Positions 42,840 through 54,316 are shown, numbered from the stretch's first letter. The stretch: DNA of 64,000 bases from Micrasema longulum (GCA_022494885.1 JAGVSM010000972.1:62001-126000), one strand, 5' to 3'. Translations and numbers: made by a program. The notes: generated by a model not told the origin, from the sequence alone.

Positions 42840-43735
42840 TTAAATCTTCAAGTAGGGCACACATATCATACATATTGTTATGTGTGTTCTAATAATAACA
42901 TTGCAAATATATTTAATTTATAAATTGTTTATCACATATGTCTTGACCATTATTTTAAATTTTGATATGTTTTTTTCTTCATAAATGTTTTTTTCCATTT
43001 CGTAATACTTTTTAATTGCTTTAAATAAAATTGAATTTTGTGACTTTGCCTTTTTCCTAAATGGAAGTCTAATTTTGTTCTTTTCTCTAGTATTGTGATC
43101 GTGTTCATGCTGGTTCCGATCAATTTTTTTCCAAAATTCTGTTTTTTTATTAGAGTTTATAATTTTATGAACAAATATCATTGTATTGTAAAATATTCTT
43201 TGTTTATATGTTAATAATTTCATTTCATTTACCATCGACTTTACCCTCGTGTATCTGTTTTTTTTCAAAATGATTCTAAAGGCTTTATTTTGTAATACAG
43301 TTAGTTTATCTATGTTTTCTTTGTTTGATAAAAATAAAATGCTACTACAGTAGTTAACTTGTGGTTCAATAATTGCTTTGTATATAGTTTTGCAAGAGTC
43401 CTTATCAATAAATCTTCTGATCCTTCCCAAAATTGATATTTTTTTGCGATCTTATTTATTACCATATTAGCGTTTTGGTGAAATGTAAGTTTTGAATCCA
43501 ACATTACACCTAAATATTTAATTTCAGTGACTTCATTAAGTTTTTCATTTTCTATTACAATTGATGGTGTAATTTCTATTCTTTTGTTTCCTATATTCAT
43601 ATATTTAGTTTTGTTAACATTTAATTTTAATTTATTCATTTTTAGCCACAGTGATACATTATTGAGATCATGATTTAGTATGTCCATAATTAAAGTTTTC
43701 ATATTCATATTACAATGCTAACGTCTTTTAAAAAC
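42840..43735 (-). pseudogene. LINE ORF2, RT thumb to C-terminus (jockey/CR1-like)
   Basis: The longest LINE coding remnant here. The upper minus frame (43708-43430) has LNNVSLWLKMNKLKLNVNK, KYMNIGN and EVTEIKYLGVMLDSKLTFHQ. A shift near 43425 leads into the lower frame (to 42918) with IYKAIIEPQVNYCSSILFL, LTVLQNKAFRIILKKNRYT, and tail LPFRKKAKSQNSIL...KYYEMEKNI. W...N.LKLN..KT, then IKYLG..LD..L.W..H, then Y....(E/P)...Y is the usual region after the YXDD box. A single frameshift and 5' truncation inactivate it. Confidence 0.8.
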
Positions 43736-44884
43736 AATATATTTCAACTGAAACATAATGTAATACGTCACTCGTGTCTATAAAAATACCTTCACAAGGT
43801 CTTTAAAGATTTGTATTAAATTTGTGCTATTTTTTTTTTGTAATGCTACGTCTTTTGATTGAAAATGATCATATAAAGTTTGAATTTGAAGCTCTAACTT
43901 TGTGGTAATTCATTATATTAAAATAAATAAAACAACTTTGTTTTTAACCACTAATTTAATAAATTTAAAGTTTTTTTATTATTTTATAAAAATTATAATA
44001 TTTATGATTTTTCCGCTTTGCGTGAGTAGAAATTGTTTCATGCCAAAATAATTTAGTTGAAAATGTGGAGAAAAAACCCTGGATGATAAAAACCCGCAGA
44101 ACTAAGCCTCCAGGGGTTTCTTTTAATTACGTCACCACAGAAAATAATCATCTGACATTTTGTGGTGAACATACGTTGGATGTAAAAAGATCTACAACCG
44201 CCAACCCGAACCACAAAAGACAATTAGAAAGGCTCATCTTACGCTTGTTTAAACAATTTCTCTGCCATAAAACTTTTTGGCCCGCCCTGTTTTAACCCTT
44301 TCGCGGCGGAGTTATTATGAAGTCGAGTTTTATTACGACCGGGTGTTTTTAACCCCTTTTATTCTAATAAACTTTCTCCGCAATGTAGATTTATGGTAAC
44401 AGAAATTAAATTTTAATGCATCTTGAAATTTTTCCACACGGAAAATTATTTTTTTAAGGTATAAACCTGAATATTTATGTAAGCTTATTTTTCGTCAGAA
44501 ATGCTAAAAAGTACGCCAAGTATTTACTATGCGTGGCAATGAAAAAAAACAATCGTTTTTCTAAATTTATTGCCACAGAGAGGGAAAACCTTTTAAGAAG
44601 GAAATATGAAAATCTAGTCATTTACAGGGTTTGGTTGCAAATTATGTGGGTATGCATGGGTCAAGTATTGTCACAACTTCTACATCCTTTTAACCCACAA
44701 CTACTGTTTACTTTTCATCAGTATTATTTGATCGCCCGCCATATTTAGACTTGAGATCGTACATAGCGCATTTATTTCGTTGAATTGATATTTTTAAACA
44801 AATTAATTGATAAGATTAAAAAAACTAATATACTAATCCACTTAATTTTATTTTAAAGAACGAGATTTTTTATCTTCGTTATAT
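43736..44884. other. Mostly non-coding; Penelope border-like piece at 43895-43965
   Basis: AACTTTGTGGTAATTCATTA, then AAATAAAACAACTTTGTTTT and TAACCACTAATTT match, in reverse, the right border of the Penelope-like fragment at 16.65-16.70 kb. TTTTAACCCTTTCGCGGCGG at 44291 resembles a TTAA element end. No gene found. Confidence 0.4.
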
Positions 44885-45058
44885 CTTAGATCTCTATAAA
44901 TTCAACCACACTACTGAATATTGCACGCAACTACACTGGATCAGTATCAGGCATTAAAGATATATTTACATTCTATCACTTATTCACAATATTTTTAATA
45001 ATCCCACTTCGCCTATTTATCTGAGAGAGCTTTTTCAACCTCTATCATATCACGAACT
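44885..45058 (+). pseudogene. LINE L-E fragment, plus orientation
   Basis: Encodes ...SPIYLRELFQPLSYHEL and the preceding residues (ATTGCACGCAACTACACTGG at 44921), the same region found in minus orientation at 45128-45290. It ends at 45058 where the inverted piece begins. Confidence 0.65.
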
Positions 45059-45556
45059 ATCAGAGGAGGCAAAAAAATTAGAGTGATGAAATGGTATAAA
45101 CAGGGTTCTCTCGTTACAAGAACGAAAAGATAGTCCGTGTTGTGAAAGAGGTTGGATGAGCTCTCTCAGATAAACAGGCGAAGTGGGATTATTTAAAATA
45201 TTGTGAAGAAGTTATATAATGTGAATGTTTCTTCTATGCCTGATACTGAGCCAGTAAAGTTGCGTGCGATACTCGGTTATGTGGTCAAATTTGCAAAGAT
45301 AAAGATAAAACGAATACAAATATTCTGCAATCGTTCTAACTTATCAAGCAATTCAGAGTTAGCTTCTGGATAACATACATCCGCGTAGTCAAGGAGTGGA
45401 AGAAGTAAGCTCTGGACTAATGTTTGCTTAACATTAATTGGCAAGAAATTCTGTAATCTTTTAAGTGAATGCAAACTGCTATAAAGTTTACGACTAACTT
45501 CGTTAACCTGATCGTGCCACTCTAAATGCTTATGAATGATAAAACCTAAGTTTTTC
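45059..45556 (-). pseudogene. LINE L-E RT C-terminal part, inverted
   Basis: Minus strand from 45556: NLGFIIHKHLEWHDQVNEV, LHSLKRLQNFLPINVKQTL, LLLPLLDYADVCYPEANSEL, LDKLERLQN, then the ELIQPLSQHGL region and the HSNFFAS end at 45065. This is the segment that normally precedes the 3' part that follows here in plus orientation. A frameshift near 45290 and the inversion make it non-functional. Confidence 0.7.
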
Positions 45557-45895
45557 TTTCTCTTTCACAGTAGTAGCTGCTTGATTGTGGAATAATCAAC
45601 CAGAATGTTAGAGACGCCCCTTCTTTATTTACATTTAAGTCAAGATAATGTCACTTTCAAAATATTGAAGTTGTTTCTTTATATTTCTTTTTTCCTGCCC
45701 ATACCCTCTCCTCTCTTCATAGTATAATGTTAATTTTTCATATGAGTATTTTTTTAAGTTAATCTTTGTTTCTAATTTTGTTTAAAATCGTTAGATTCAA
45801 TATGTCCATGTATTTGAAATTTTCTCAAACTGAACGGTTTGGGTAGGTGGGAAGAAATTGCTTTAAGGCAATTTGCCCGCCCTTATATGTATATT
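45557..45895 (+). pseudogene. LINE L-E 3' end, plus orientation
   Basis: Starts TCTCTTTCACAGTAGTAGCT and continues AATGTTAGAGACGCCCCTTC, then AAACTGAACGGTTTGGGTAG and AAGGCAATTTGCCCGCCC. It is the exact continuation of the inverted piece: compare 28210-28240 reversed, where the two are contiguous. This is the signature of 5' inversion during reverse transcription. Confidence 0.75.
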
Positions 45896-45932
45896 GAATA
45901 TTGTATATTCAATATACATATTAGGGCGGGCA
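45874..45932. repeat. 27-bp inverted repeat at the LINE L-E 3' end
   Basis: TGCCCGCCCTTATATGTATA...TTGAATA (45874-45900) is mirrored at 45906-45932 with one mismatch and a 5-base spacer. The left arm is the last part of the LINE; the right arm is an extra inverted copy of it. Confidence 0.75.
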
Positions 45933-46190
45933 TATTGTTTTTTCTCTAATATTCGGTACTTTAAAAATAACACTCGTGTGCTTTTCGAAGTTTGAAAGTC
46001 AAGCGAAAATAAATTTTCAAACATTCTAATCAAATTCGTTCAAATATAATATTAAATAAACTTGAACGAAAAAAATTGGTACAAAAACAACCAGCTTGAA
46101 TGTTTGTTGAGTGAATTTATTATTCCAAAAAATGTTGTATAAAAGTGAATTTCCAATCAAAAGTTGTAAAAAATTAAATAAATACATATT

Positions 46191-46628
46191 TTTCATCTTC
46201 TTTATTCCCTTTTCGAACCTTATGGAGCATTTTGCACTGCATTGGTACGCCAATTGCAGCGTTTTTCGTTATTTTTTTGAAACATTAAGGTATTATGATC
46301 ATCAAGGGATTCGACATTCCCTTGTCTAAGGCGGCCTCCGTAGTGTAGTGGTCAAGACGCTTGACTCACACACGAAAGGTTCAGGGTTCGATTCCCGGCG
46401 AGAACACAAAAATTAAAATGTGATTTTTCTCAAGCCTGGGTGTGCTGTGATGTAATTCACCACTATAATTGGGCCTCCTGGCCTGTTGTGGTGCAAAAAA
46501 AATAAATAAATAAATTACGTTTCTAGTGTAAAAACACTTTTTAATTTTTTATTTATTCACGTCGGGAATTGAACTCGAGACCTCCTGTGTGATAGGCAAA
46601 TGAGCTTTTCACTAATTCATCAGGCCGA
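46191..46628 (-). mobile_element. SINE A, split by SINE B
   Basis: 46191-46325 is the 3' half (TTATTCCCTTTTCGAACCTT, GCACTGCATTGGTACGCCAA). 46515-46628 is the head half (GTCGGGAATTGAACTCGAGA, complement of the B box). SINE B occupies the middle. Confidence 0.7.
46330..46512 (+). mobile_element. SINE B, full length, nested in SINE A
   Basis: GGCGGCCTCCGTAGTGTAGT, GGTTCGATTCCCGGCGAGAA, TCTCAAGCCTGGGTGTGCTG and GGGCCTCCTGGCCTGTTGTG with an A-rich tail. It interrupts an older SINE A copy, so SINE B was active later. Confidence 0.8.
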
Positions 46629-46884
46629 TTTACCTACTATTTAAAAAAAAATACAAAAAAGTACTCAAACTTTCAAGTTTTCAAATATCTTTTGTTTTAA
46701 TTTAGCGCTTCAATAACAAGAAAAGTTTTATTGCTTTTTTTAATTATTGTTTCATCAATATTTATGTCAAGTCAATAAAAAAATTAATGATTAATAAAAA
46801 ATATTGAATGTTATTCTATTTAACTCTCATAAATAAACTTATTCTCGTTTTTATTTGTATTTGAATTTTCTATTGCACCATAAC

Positions 46885-46998
46885 AAACAGAAGCTCAATG
46901 ACGACACCAGACACCCAGGGTTGAGAAAAATAAGATTATACTTTTGGTTCTGACCAGAAATCAAACCCGGAACCTTCCGTACGTGGATCGAGTATTAT
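46885..46998 (-). mobile_element. SINE B, partial and diverged
   Basis: ACACCCAGGGTTGAGAAAAA and the head complement AAATCAAACCCGGAACCTTC, then CGTGGATCGAG. The terminal GGTGTAGTGG is lost. Confidence 0.65.
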
Positions 46999-47034
46999 AA
47001 AACACCTCTAAAAGCTGGCTTTTATGTTGGCCAA

Positions 47035-47170
47035 CTCGTATTGGCCTATACATGGGCCAGCAACAGAGTCCATGAGACACCGCACCGTGGCGGCGAAAAA
47101 GCAGCTCAGTCATACCCCCGAACGATACCCGCCTCCCAGCCCTTCTTGTGAGTTTATCAATAGATAAACC
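47035..47170. other. GC-rich island of unknown origin
   Basis: CATGGGCCAGCAACAGAGTC, ACACCGCACCGTGGCGGCG and GCCTCCCAGCCCTTCTTGTG stand out in base composition. It may be the 5' part of a LINE or a transferred sequence. No ORF over 40 codons and no second copy. Confidence 0.35.
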
Positions 47171-47344
47171 CCATTTTTTTTACGAAAATAGACGACCCAT
47201 CACTTGAGTTCGGTTCTGCATTGCCACCGTGAAGATCATCCGATTAAAATCCTGTTATAGTCAAAAAATAATGCGCATTTTAACTCTCGAAAGGCATCTC
47301 ACTTTTCAACCCACGCGCTAGCAAAGTTTACAAATTTACCAAAA

Positions 47345-47595
47345 CAACAATATTTTGAGTTTGAACGAATGTTTGTAGACGAAAAACTGGATACAACTCC
47401 CTAAGAAGTCATTCAGATCAACAAATTACAAGAGAATGGAGAATATTTTAGAAAAGGCCACATTAACTTGGCTACTTGACTTGGCCACTTAAACTAGCCA
47501 ATGACAGGCCATAAGCCCTGTAAATGCCTTGACTTTGATATTCACTTCTCTGAAAGCGTCTTGATCCCTGTTGTAATTTTTTAATTTACCAAATT
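47345..47595. repeat. R384 foldback
   Basis: Minus from 47350 (ATATTTTGAGTTTGAACGAA, CTCCCTAAGAAGTCATTCAG, GAGAATGGAGAATATTTTAG) to about 47468, then plus (GGCCACTTAAACTAGCCAAT, GACAGGCCATAAGCCCTGTA, CCCTGTTGTAATTTTTTAAT). Confidence 0.7.
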
Positions 47596-48750
47596 TGTTC
47601 GATTTGCAGATGAAATCGGATACTGAACAAATTAAGTGATTAAATTTCCAATACGCGTGCCAGTGTAGTGGCCAACGTATTTTCCAGCGTGTCGCTTTTA
47701 GCCATAACACCACTAAAGTAGATGAATACTAGAATGATTTTTTAATGATCGATTTTTGCAAATTCCGTGGTAATATTTATGCAACTATGTTATTCTACGA
47801 ACATTTTTGATTCGCAAACTAATAAGCTCATTTGAACGACACGGATACGTGTTTTACTATTGAAGTAAAAAACAAGTTATACGTTAATACATAAATTTTT
47901 TAAAAAAATAGTTTTTTATAAACATTCTTTTAAATTTCGGGATTTGAGTATCTTATTCTTATTCTTTGAAATGGGAGTCAGTGCCTTAAAAGCTTTTGAC
48001 CTCGCTGCAATATGTGAAGATCTATTAATTAATTTATTTTATTGAAATATACAGTCAATAATGATTAAATTACAAACGTGTATTAAATATAAGATGGACA
48101 GACAGACCAGCAAAGTTTCTAAATAATAATTATGGGGGAGACCGAGGAGGGTTGTAATAGATGAGAGTTGTAAAAATGGCAATTTCAAGAAATCTACTGT
48201 CGAAAAAGAACTGTCAACATCACGCACTGGCAATAGTAATCTACAAGGAGTGATTGGGTGTATACGACACCCGTACGAAAATAAATATCAAAAGCAAGTT
48301 TTTGTCTTATTCTTTGATGGTCTGTTATTCGATATGTATTTCGTAACTGAAGTGATATTCTTTCCAATATGCATTCACTATTCAAGTTTCAAAGCGTGAT
48401 GTTGTTTTTTAATGCTTGTCTCTAGTTTTGAATTTAAGAGCCATTACTCTAAACATGGCGTGATTTTTTGGGCCTAGGAGAATTGAATCAGTTGGTTTTA
48501 ACCCTCTTCTTTAACCTTTTCTCTCAACCATTTTATTTTGTGGTGTGAATTTGAACAATAAATTTTTGTATTTTTTTGTTTAAGAATGCTCAGTCAATAA
48601 GTACAAAATACAGATAAGGGCATGGCTAGCATAAATATCTTCAAACTAGCCTATGAGAAGGTAATTTAAGGGGGCAGAGTCACAGAAATGCCGCATCATC
48701 ATACGATCTTATCTACATTTCACTCGTTCGATTTATAAGATAAAAAACAT
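47596..48750. other. Non-coding; weak LINE-like 3' end near 48030-48230
   Basis: 48030-48110 (TTTATTTTATTGAAATATAC) looks like a minus-strand LINE tail, and two short minus frames follow, but no diagnostic RT motif is visible. Confidence 0.3.
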
Positions 48751-48754
48751 GCAG

Positions 48755-49205
48755 TCTCAAATGATTGGACGTGTTCAAATGCTGGAAAAAGCGTATTCAT
48801 TTATGATATCCCGTCAATAGTAAAATCTGCATTTGGTGTGGCGATCACGGCGAAAAATATCAGTGCTTGTTTTCTTGCAACAGAAACTTGAACCGTCAAA
48901 ATACTGTTTATGTATTTTTTAAAAACTATTTCCTGCATAGTCAAGTAACTGATTGTGTTTTGACCAATCCAGTGCCAAAACAAGCTTTAAATGTTACAAA
49001 ATCTTTCAAAAAGTGCAGAAACAAGAGCTGTTTCTCCAAATATATATGTCAATATATATAATATTGGAAACGTTGCCGTGTTTGAAGAGCAGACGACAAC
49101 ATCTGCCACTAGTACACTTATTTTGAACAATGTTGTCAATGTGCCCAATGAAGAACTGAATACTTTACGGAACCGGTTGCCTTCACATCAAAAAATCATG
49201 TTATG
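48755..49205 (+). pseudogene. pogo/Tigger-type (CENP-B-like) transposase remnant
   Basis: One plus frame reads NAGKSVFIYDIPSIVKSAFG, then VAITAKNISACFLATET and a stop. A shift gives NLNRQNTVY, FFLHSQVTDCVLTNPVP. In pogo/Tigger transposases the end of the DDE domain reads HPGK.V.IYDI..LV..A......NI..GF..TGI.PF.R..F, followed by F....V TDR P.P, so order and spacing agree. The catalytic DDD residues lie upstream and are not preserved here. A continuing frame to 49205 (FEEQTTTSATS...) may be the low-complexity tail. At least two frameshifts. Confidence 0.65.
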
Positions 49206-49209
49206 TTGA

Positions 49210-50450
49210 CGTAGTAAGACAGCCTTCCGTGCTTCACAATAAAGTTCCGTATCTTATTAACCATGTAATTAATACACGTTTAACCTCAACCTCGTTTCTT
49301 CTGCCAATTTTCAACTGTATTAGATTCTAACTCTAACAAACCAGCAAAATCATACAGTTGTATCTCTTATTTTGGTAAATTGCATTATTCATACATACTT
49401 TTACTAATGGAAATTTGCAAATTTACATATTCAATCAATAAAATTAAATTGTTAATCCCTTTTACACTTTAAATTGCTCGTGTTTTTTGTTCGAGCTTCG
49501 GGAATTATTCGTTTACATTTTTTAAGGGAATAAATAATAATTGGGATTCTTTAAACCACTAGAATATAGCTCAAACAACCCGTCGACTGGAGACTATAAA
49601 CTTTTTTTAGAGGAAGCTTTTTTCTTTACAGCCATCTGAGACATAAATAATTAATTCAGTATCAAATTTAAGCCACCACAGAATTTTAAGCCGCTTGACG
49701 ATCTTTGGAGTCGACCAGAAAGAGAAATGAAATGGGAAAGCAATTTAAAAAGCCAAATATATAGCGCTGGTATTGCATTTATTGTAAAATATTTATTCAA
49801 TCTTTAAACGCGTTTTTTAAACTGGCCAAATATGTAATTTAGCCAAATATAAACCGATTTATTTGAAATTTAAAAAATATCTTATAAAACAGATAAATCT
49901 TCTTTTAAATTCTGTAAGAAATTTTGGTTTGGTCAGGAATTTTTTGTTACATGAAAAAAGTCATGTGATTTTTGCTTAAAAATCAATGTTTTCAGTAAAA
50001 CACGCACTATTTTTTTTCAGAATGGTATTTTCTAATTTGCATACACAGTTTTATAGCCTTTTATACATATATATTTTACTGAAATAAATACATTTATAAT
50101 AGGGACTAAAAGCTGAAGGATTTAAATTATTGATATTTTACTGTAAATAATATTAGTTTTTTTATGCTTTAGTGGTCTTTCTGGTCAATTAAAATATAAG
50201 GCAATTTTTTATATTTTATTTTATTAGTATTCACTGTAAAAATGCGTTGAAGGTATAAACATTAACATGAATACATAAAACATACCAGTGTTCAATTAAA
50301 AAAATCATAAATAATACAACAACAATGTATTTATACATATTACACAGTTGTTGTATAAATGTTACTATATTATAACTGTGCAATTATTTATACCTTAAAT
50401 ATTTAGGTAAAAAAATGAATAATATTAATAACGATAACGCAACATGGGTG
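49210..50450. other. AT-rich interval, nothing recognised
   Basis: Short frames only; no tRNA-like sequence or repeat partner seen. Confidence 0.5.
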
Positions 50451-50470
50451 CGAAGGTTTTCACGGTCACT

Positions 50471-50727
50471 GTTATCAATATGTTTCTTTTTTGGGTGATT
50501 CCGTGTGTGTTGGATTTGTTCCTACGTTTCGGCTACAATTGCAGGAGCTATCTTCAGGGTAAACTGAGTGTAGAAAAAAAAATGTGTTTAAGTACTTGTA
50601 ATTTGTACCGTGTCGCAGTCGGCAGTAGGCACATTTCTATTTATTGTTGTAGTCCTGCAATGGTAGCCGAAACTTCGGAACAAATCCAACACATACGGTA
50701 TCACAAAACAAAGAAACATATTGATAA
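50471..50727. repeat. Foldback with hammerhead-like core (third Penelope-like terminal repeat)
   Basis: Arms at 50473-50545 and 50653-50727 are inverted copies (GTGTTGGATTTGTTCC... opposite GGAACAAATCCAACACATAC). The left arm, reversed, reads CCTGAAGATAGCTCCTGCAA, TTGTAGCCGAAACGTAGG: CTGAAGA, a stem region with AGCT/AGCC and GAAAC. This matches degenerate hammerheads of another Penelope subgroup. The word AATTTGTACCGTGTCG at 50601 recurs at 55818. Confidence 0.45.
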
Positions 50728-50729
50728 CT

Positions 50730-52430
50730 CAACATTTTAGTAAACAATTTTAAGAATAAAATCTTATAAAAAATAAACTAACTAAAATAAAATGCTCTGG
50801 TTCCCTAGACTATGAGATTTTGGAATTGGTGATTTAATAGCATGTTTTTTGCAGAAATTTCTATATGAAATGGCATACTAGTTAGTAGTTCTAACAGGTA
50901 TTTGCAATTGAATCAAACTTAGCAAGTCAGGAGAGTCCAACATGCCATTTATTGTTTAAAGAAAAAACATTAAGTCACTTAGTTTCCGTTTTCTGGATAA
51001 ACCATCAAAATCAAGTACAATTATAAAAATACATAAATTAAAAATTCAATAAGAATGGATATCTTTTCATTGATAAAGCGTTAAAATTTTCTCTGCACTC
51101 TCAAGTTTTAACGAATGAACTCCGCAAAATGGGCTCCAGATACTTCAATTGTATTAAAGTATTCTCCTGACACGTGGTACAAAGATAATACTGATTTAAA
51201 ATCTTTGACTGTTTTTAACATATTACGATTTTATTGCTCTATTAGTGTAAATGAAAAAAATATATAAATTAACACAACGTTTTTTCAGATCCCTTACCAA
51301 AAAATTCAATTGACAGTTACGCGGTATTGTAGTATTACTGATTTTATTTTATTAATTAATTACTTTTTATTTAACAATCTATAAGATTTAATTGAATAAA
51401 CCTGTCTTTTGGTTATAAATAATATCAATTTATAAAGAAATGTATTTTAGAATCTGAAAAATTTCCGGCGTTTGTGAAAAAAAATCATAATGTGTACTTG
51501 GGGAATAAATAGAATCTATATTTGACTTTTAGGAATACCATTAATCATGGTCTTTCCGATCATATTCGTCTGTGCTGCTTTGACACCCTTAACTAAAAAA
51601 CTAGGGTAAAAAGTTTGACCGTAATATATGATGAGAATCTTGAGGGGTTGACAACTCCGTTTTTTTTTATTAATAACTAACATTGAAAAAAAAATGCATT
51701 TTTATACAAAAAATCAGAGTATCAAATCAATTTTCATATTTGGATGCCACTTTGATTTTTTATATTGATATTTTTATTCGAATACACACAATTCACAATT
51801 TTATTAAAGCGGAATTATAATTTTTATGTCCCAACTTGTTAGAAAATTCCGTGTTAAGTCGGCAGTTTTCTAAACTAAAATCCATACATTTATAGATATT
51901 ATGACATATTAACATACAAAACACGCAATAAAAATGTACTCATCAAAAAATACAATATAGATAAGTTGATAAATGGTACATGGCGTAGCAAAGTTAAGGT
52001 CATGTATGTAAAATTTAAATAATTTTATAATTGAATTAAGTAATTTATTTTGATAGTAAAGATAAGAATAAAATAATTCAATATAACAATAAAAATTATA
52101 CATTTATTAAGTAAAATATGTAATTGAAAAAAGCAGGTTCATAAATAATTTTATGTTCTGATTAGCAAGAGTTAAAATATTTATTTACAAACTAAAAAGC
52201 ATCGTTATTCAGTTTATTAAATCTATTCCTAGGGCGGTTTTGACAAAAAAAGTCAGGTTTGCATCCCGCAACTCTGAAGTGAACTAACGTATTTTGAGTA
52301 AGGGTGGGCAGAGAGGATAAAACGCCATATCATCCTGTATTTTCATATAAATCTGGCTTTCTCCACCTTCACAGATCTTTTTATGCACGTATGCCGATTA
52401 TTCCAACATTTAAAATGTCAATTTTTAAGT
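50730..52430. other. AT-rich interval, nothing recognised
   Basis: No frame above 64 codons and no transposon end identified. Confidence 0.5.
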
Positions 52431-52433
52431 ATT

Positions 52434-52903
52434 TGTGGGGTTCATGGTCCATAATCGATGACACACACGTGCTTAAAGGTTTCTCTTAAAATAGTGTGAT
52501 GATCAAAAAAAACAATGTCATAATTTTCTATAGAATCCAGTACAACATTATAATGCAACTCTAACAGTATTGCGCATTAATCGGGAGCATAGTTCTGCAG
52601 TACATTCACATCGTCCCTACCATGAAGAAATGAACTACAATGGAACGTCACCTATAAAGAGACTGAGGGCGTGGCAACGCCAGTCAGTCAGCCCAACAAG
52701 TTCAGTTCAGTCAGTCAGTCCAGCTCGATGACGTCACTTAGTTCCAGCATGTAGTTCAAGTGCAATTTCTTCAACTCCTAATCGCCGTAACACTCGTGTG
52801 ACATAATTCTTTATTTTTCACCTTGTAATAAATAAGCATCAAACAGCAACCTCGTGTCTTCTCTGTCACTCTCTAACTGGAGTAGAAGCTCCAACCCTCA
52901 ACA
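52434..52903 (+). mobile_element. Solo LTR, copy 2
   Basis: TGTGGGGTTCATGGTCCATA to CCAACCCTCAACA, 470 bp, related along its length to 15194-15594. It has the TATA-type CCTATAAAGAGACTG at 52651, repeated CAGTCAGTCAGT after it, and AATAAATAAGCATCAAACAG as the polyadenylation region. No internal retroviral-type genes adjoin it. Confidence 0.65.
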
Positions 52904-53379
52904 ATCCAATTTTAACGTTAGACTTGGTCGTGCCATGTCTTTCTTGGTCTTCTTCAATTTCTCCATCCATCAACATTTGTATCTTAATTTTTTGCAAGCG
53001 TTCTTTCTCTGTCTGTTTCCTTTACATTTTAAAACCGATGCAAAAATCCTTTCTTGATTTTGTCGATACTACTTATCTCAGCTTTGCATAATGTACTGAT
53101 CTCGCAATTTGCTGATCTATCGTACACAGTTTTAACAAACATTCACCTGAGAGATCACATTTTGACAGCCTACTTTCATCCTTGTTTATCCAATTCCATA
53201 CTTATCTACCAGACAAGGGTCGGCACAAGAACTCCGCTGTAAACAGCTAAAAAAATGAAGTTCAAATAAAATTTGAACTTTAACAAATTAAGTTTCTCGA
53301 AACCAATAGGAAGACTCCTAGAATTTAAAATGAATTTTAGATCTGTGGAGGTAGTGCCTTCACAATTTAATATTTCACT

Positions 53380-53434
53380 TACCTTGAATTGTCACCTGAA
53401 ATGTAAGACTGATCACCTTAACTGAATGTTACTG
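53380..53434 (+). mobile_element. SINE A fragment, plus
   Basis: TCACCTGAAATGTAAGACTG, ATCACCTTAACTGAATGTTA is the SINE A body in plus orientation, directly abutting a minus copy. Confidence 0.5.
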
Positions 53435-53680
53435 CATCATCATCATTCTTTTCCACACCTAATGGCACTGCATAAAAACTCCAATTGCAGCGTATCTCGA
53501 TCATTTTTGTTACATGAAGATAAAATAATCAGTCTTACGCTTCAGATACCAATCTAAGGACTTTGAAATATTGTTGTGTGAAAACACCCTCTTAATTAAT
53601 ATTTCATATCAACCATGTCGGGCATCGAACCCGAGACCTCTAGATTGGTAGGCAAATGCGCTGACCATTACTTTACTGAA
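53435..53680 (-). mobile_element. SINE A, near full length
   Basis: Tail CATCATCATCATTC at 53435, body CAGTCTTACGCTTCAGATAC and head complement GTCGGGCATCGAACCCGAGA. The far end of the head is decayed. Confidence 0.8.
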
Positions 53681-53899
53681 TTTTAAAAATGATAAAAATA
53701 CATCTGGCATATTAATGCAGCGCCACAGACTAAATTCATAAGTATTCATCTAAAAAAAAAATCTTTTCACAAATCGTTTACGTTAGTCTCATTTTTAAGA
53801 TAAATGTTTTTTTATATGGGAGATGCATTATTTTTTACCTTGTTTTTATACGATATTTACTTAAAACGGATAGTTTCTATTTTTTTACTTCCAAAAATA

Positions 53900-54300
53900 A
53901 TATAATTTATTTATTAATTAACACGGCGGGCTTTAACATATATTAGAAATTACATTCAAGTACAGCAGTGAAACATAAGTATCTAAATTTAGTTAAAACT
54001 AAAGATAACATAAGAAAAGCCAAAAGATAAAATAATAAGTAAAAATCTGGAAATGTTCCAACATAGGTATAGGGTACATGGAAAAATATTTAATAAATTA
54101 ACATATAAAAACATACACACATACATATACAAACATATAAGTTTATACATTATTATAGAGATACATGAGAAAAAAAATAGTAAATAAAGAACAATATTAA
54201 GAAATTTTAAACAAATTAATTTATAACCTTTTGAATACTTAACCTATATTTATATAAAGACAGACGAAATATATCAACTTCACCATACTCGTTACCTAGC
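53900..54300 (-). mobile_element. LINE 3' UTR
   Basis: Minus strand ends AAGCCCGCCGTGTTAATTAA, then AATAAATAAATTAT, a common LINE 3' terminus. Nothing of the ORF remains apart from possible scraps near 54300. Confidence 0.45.
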
Positions 54301-54316
54301 CGGTGTAGTCTAGGTA

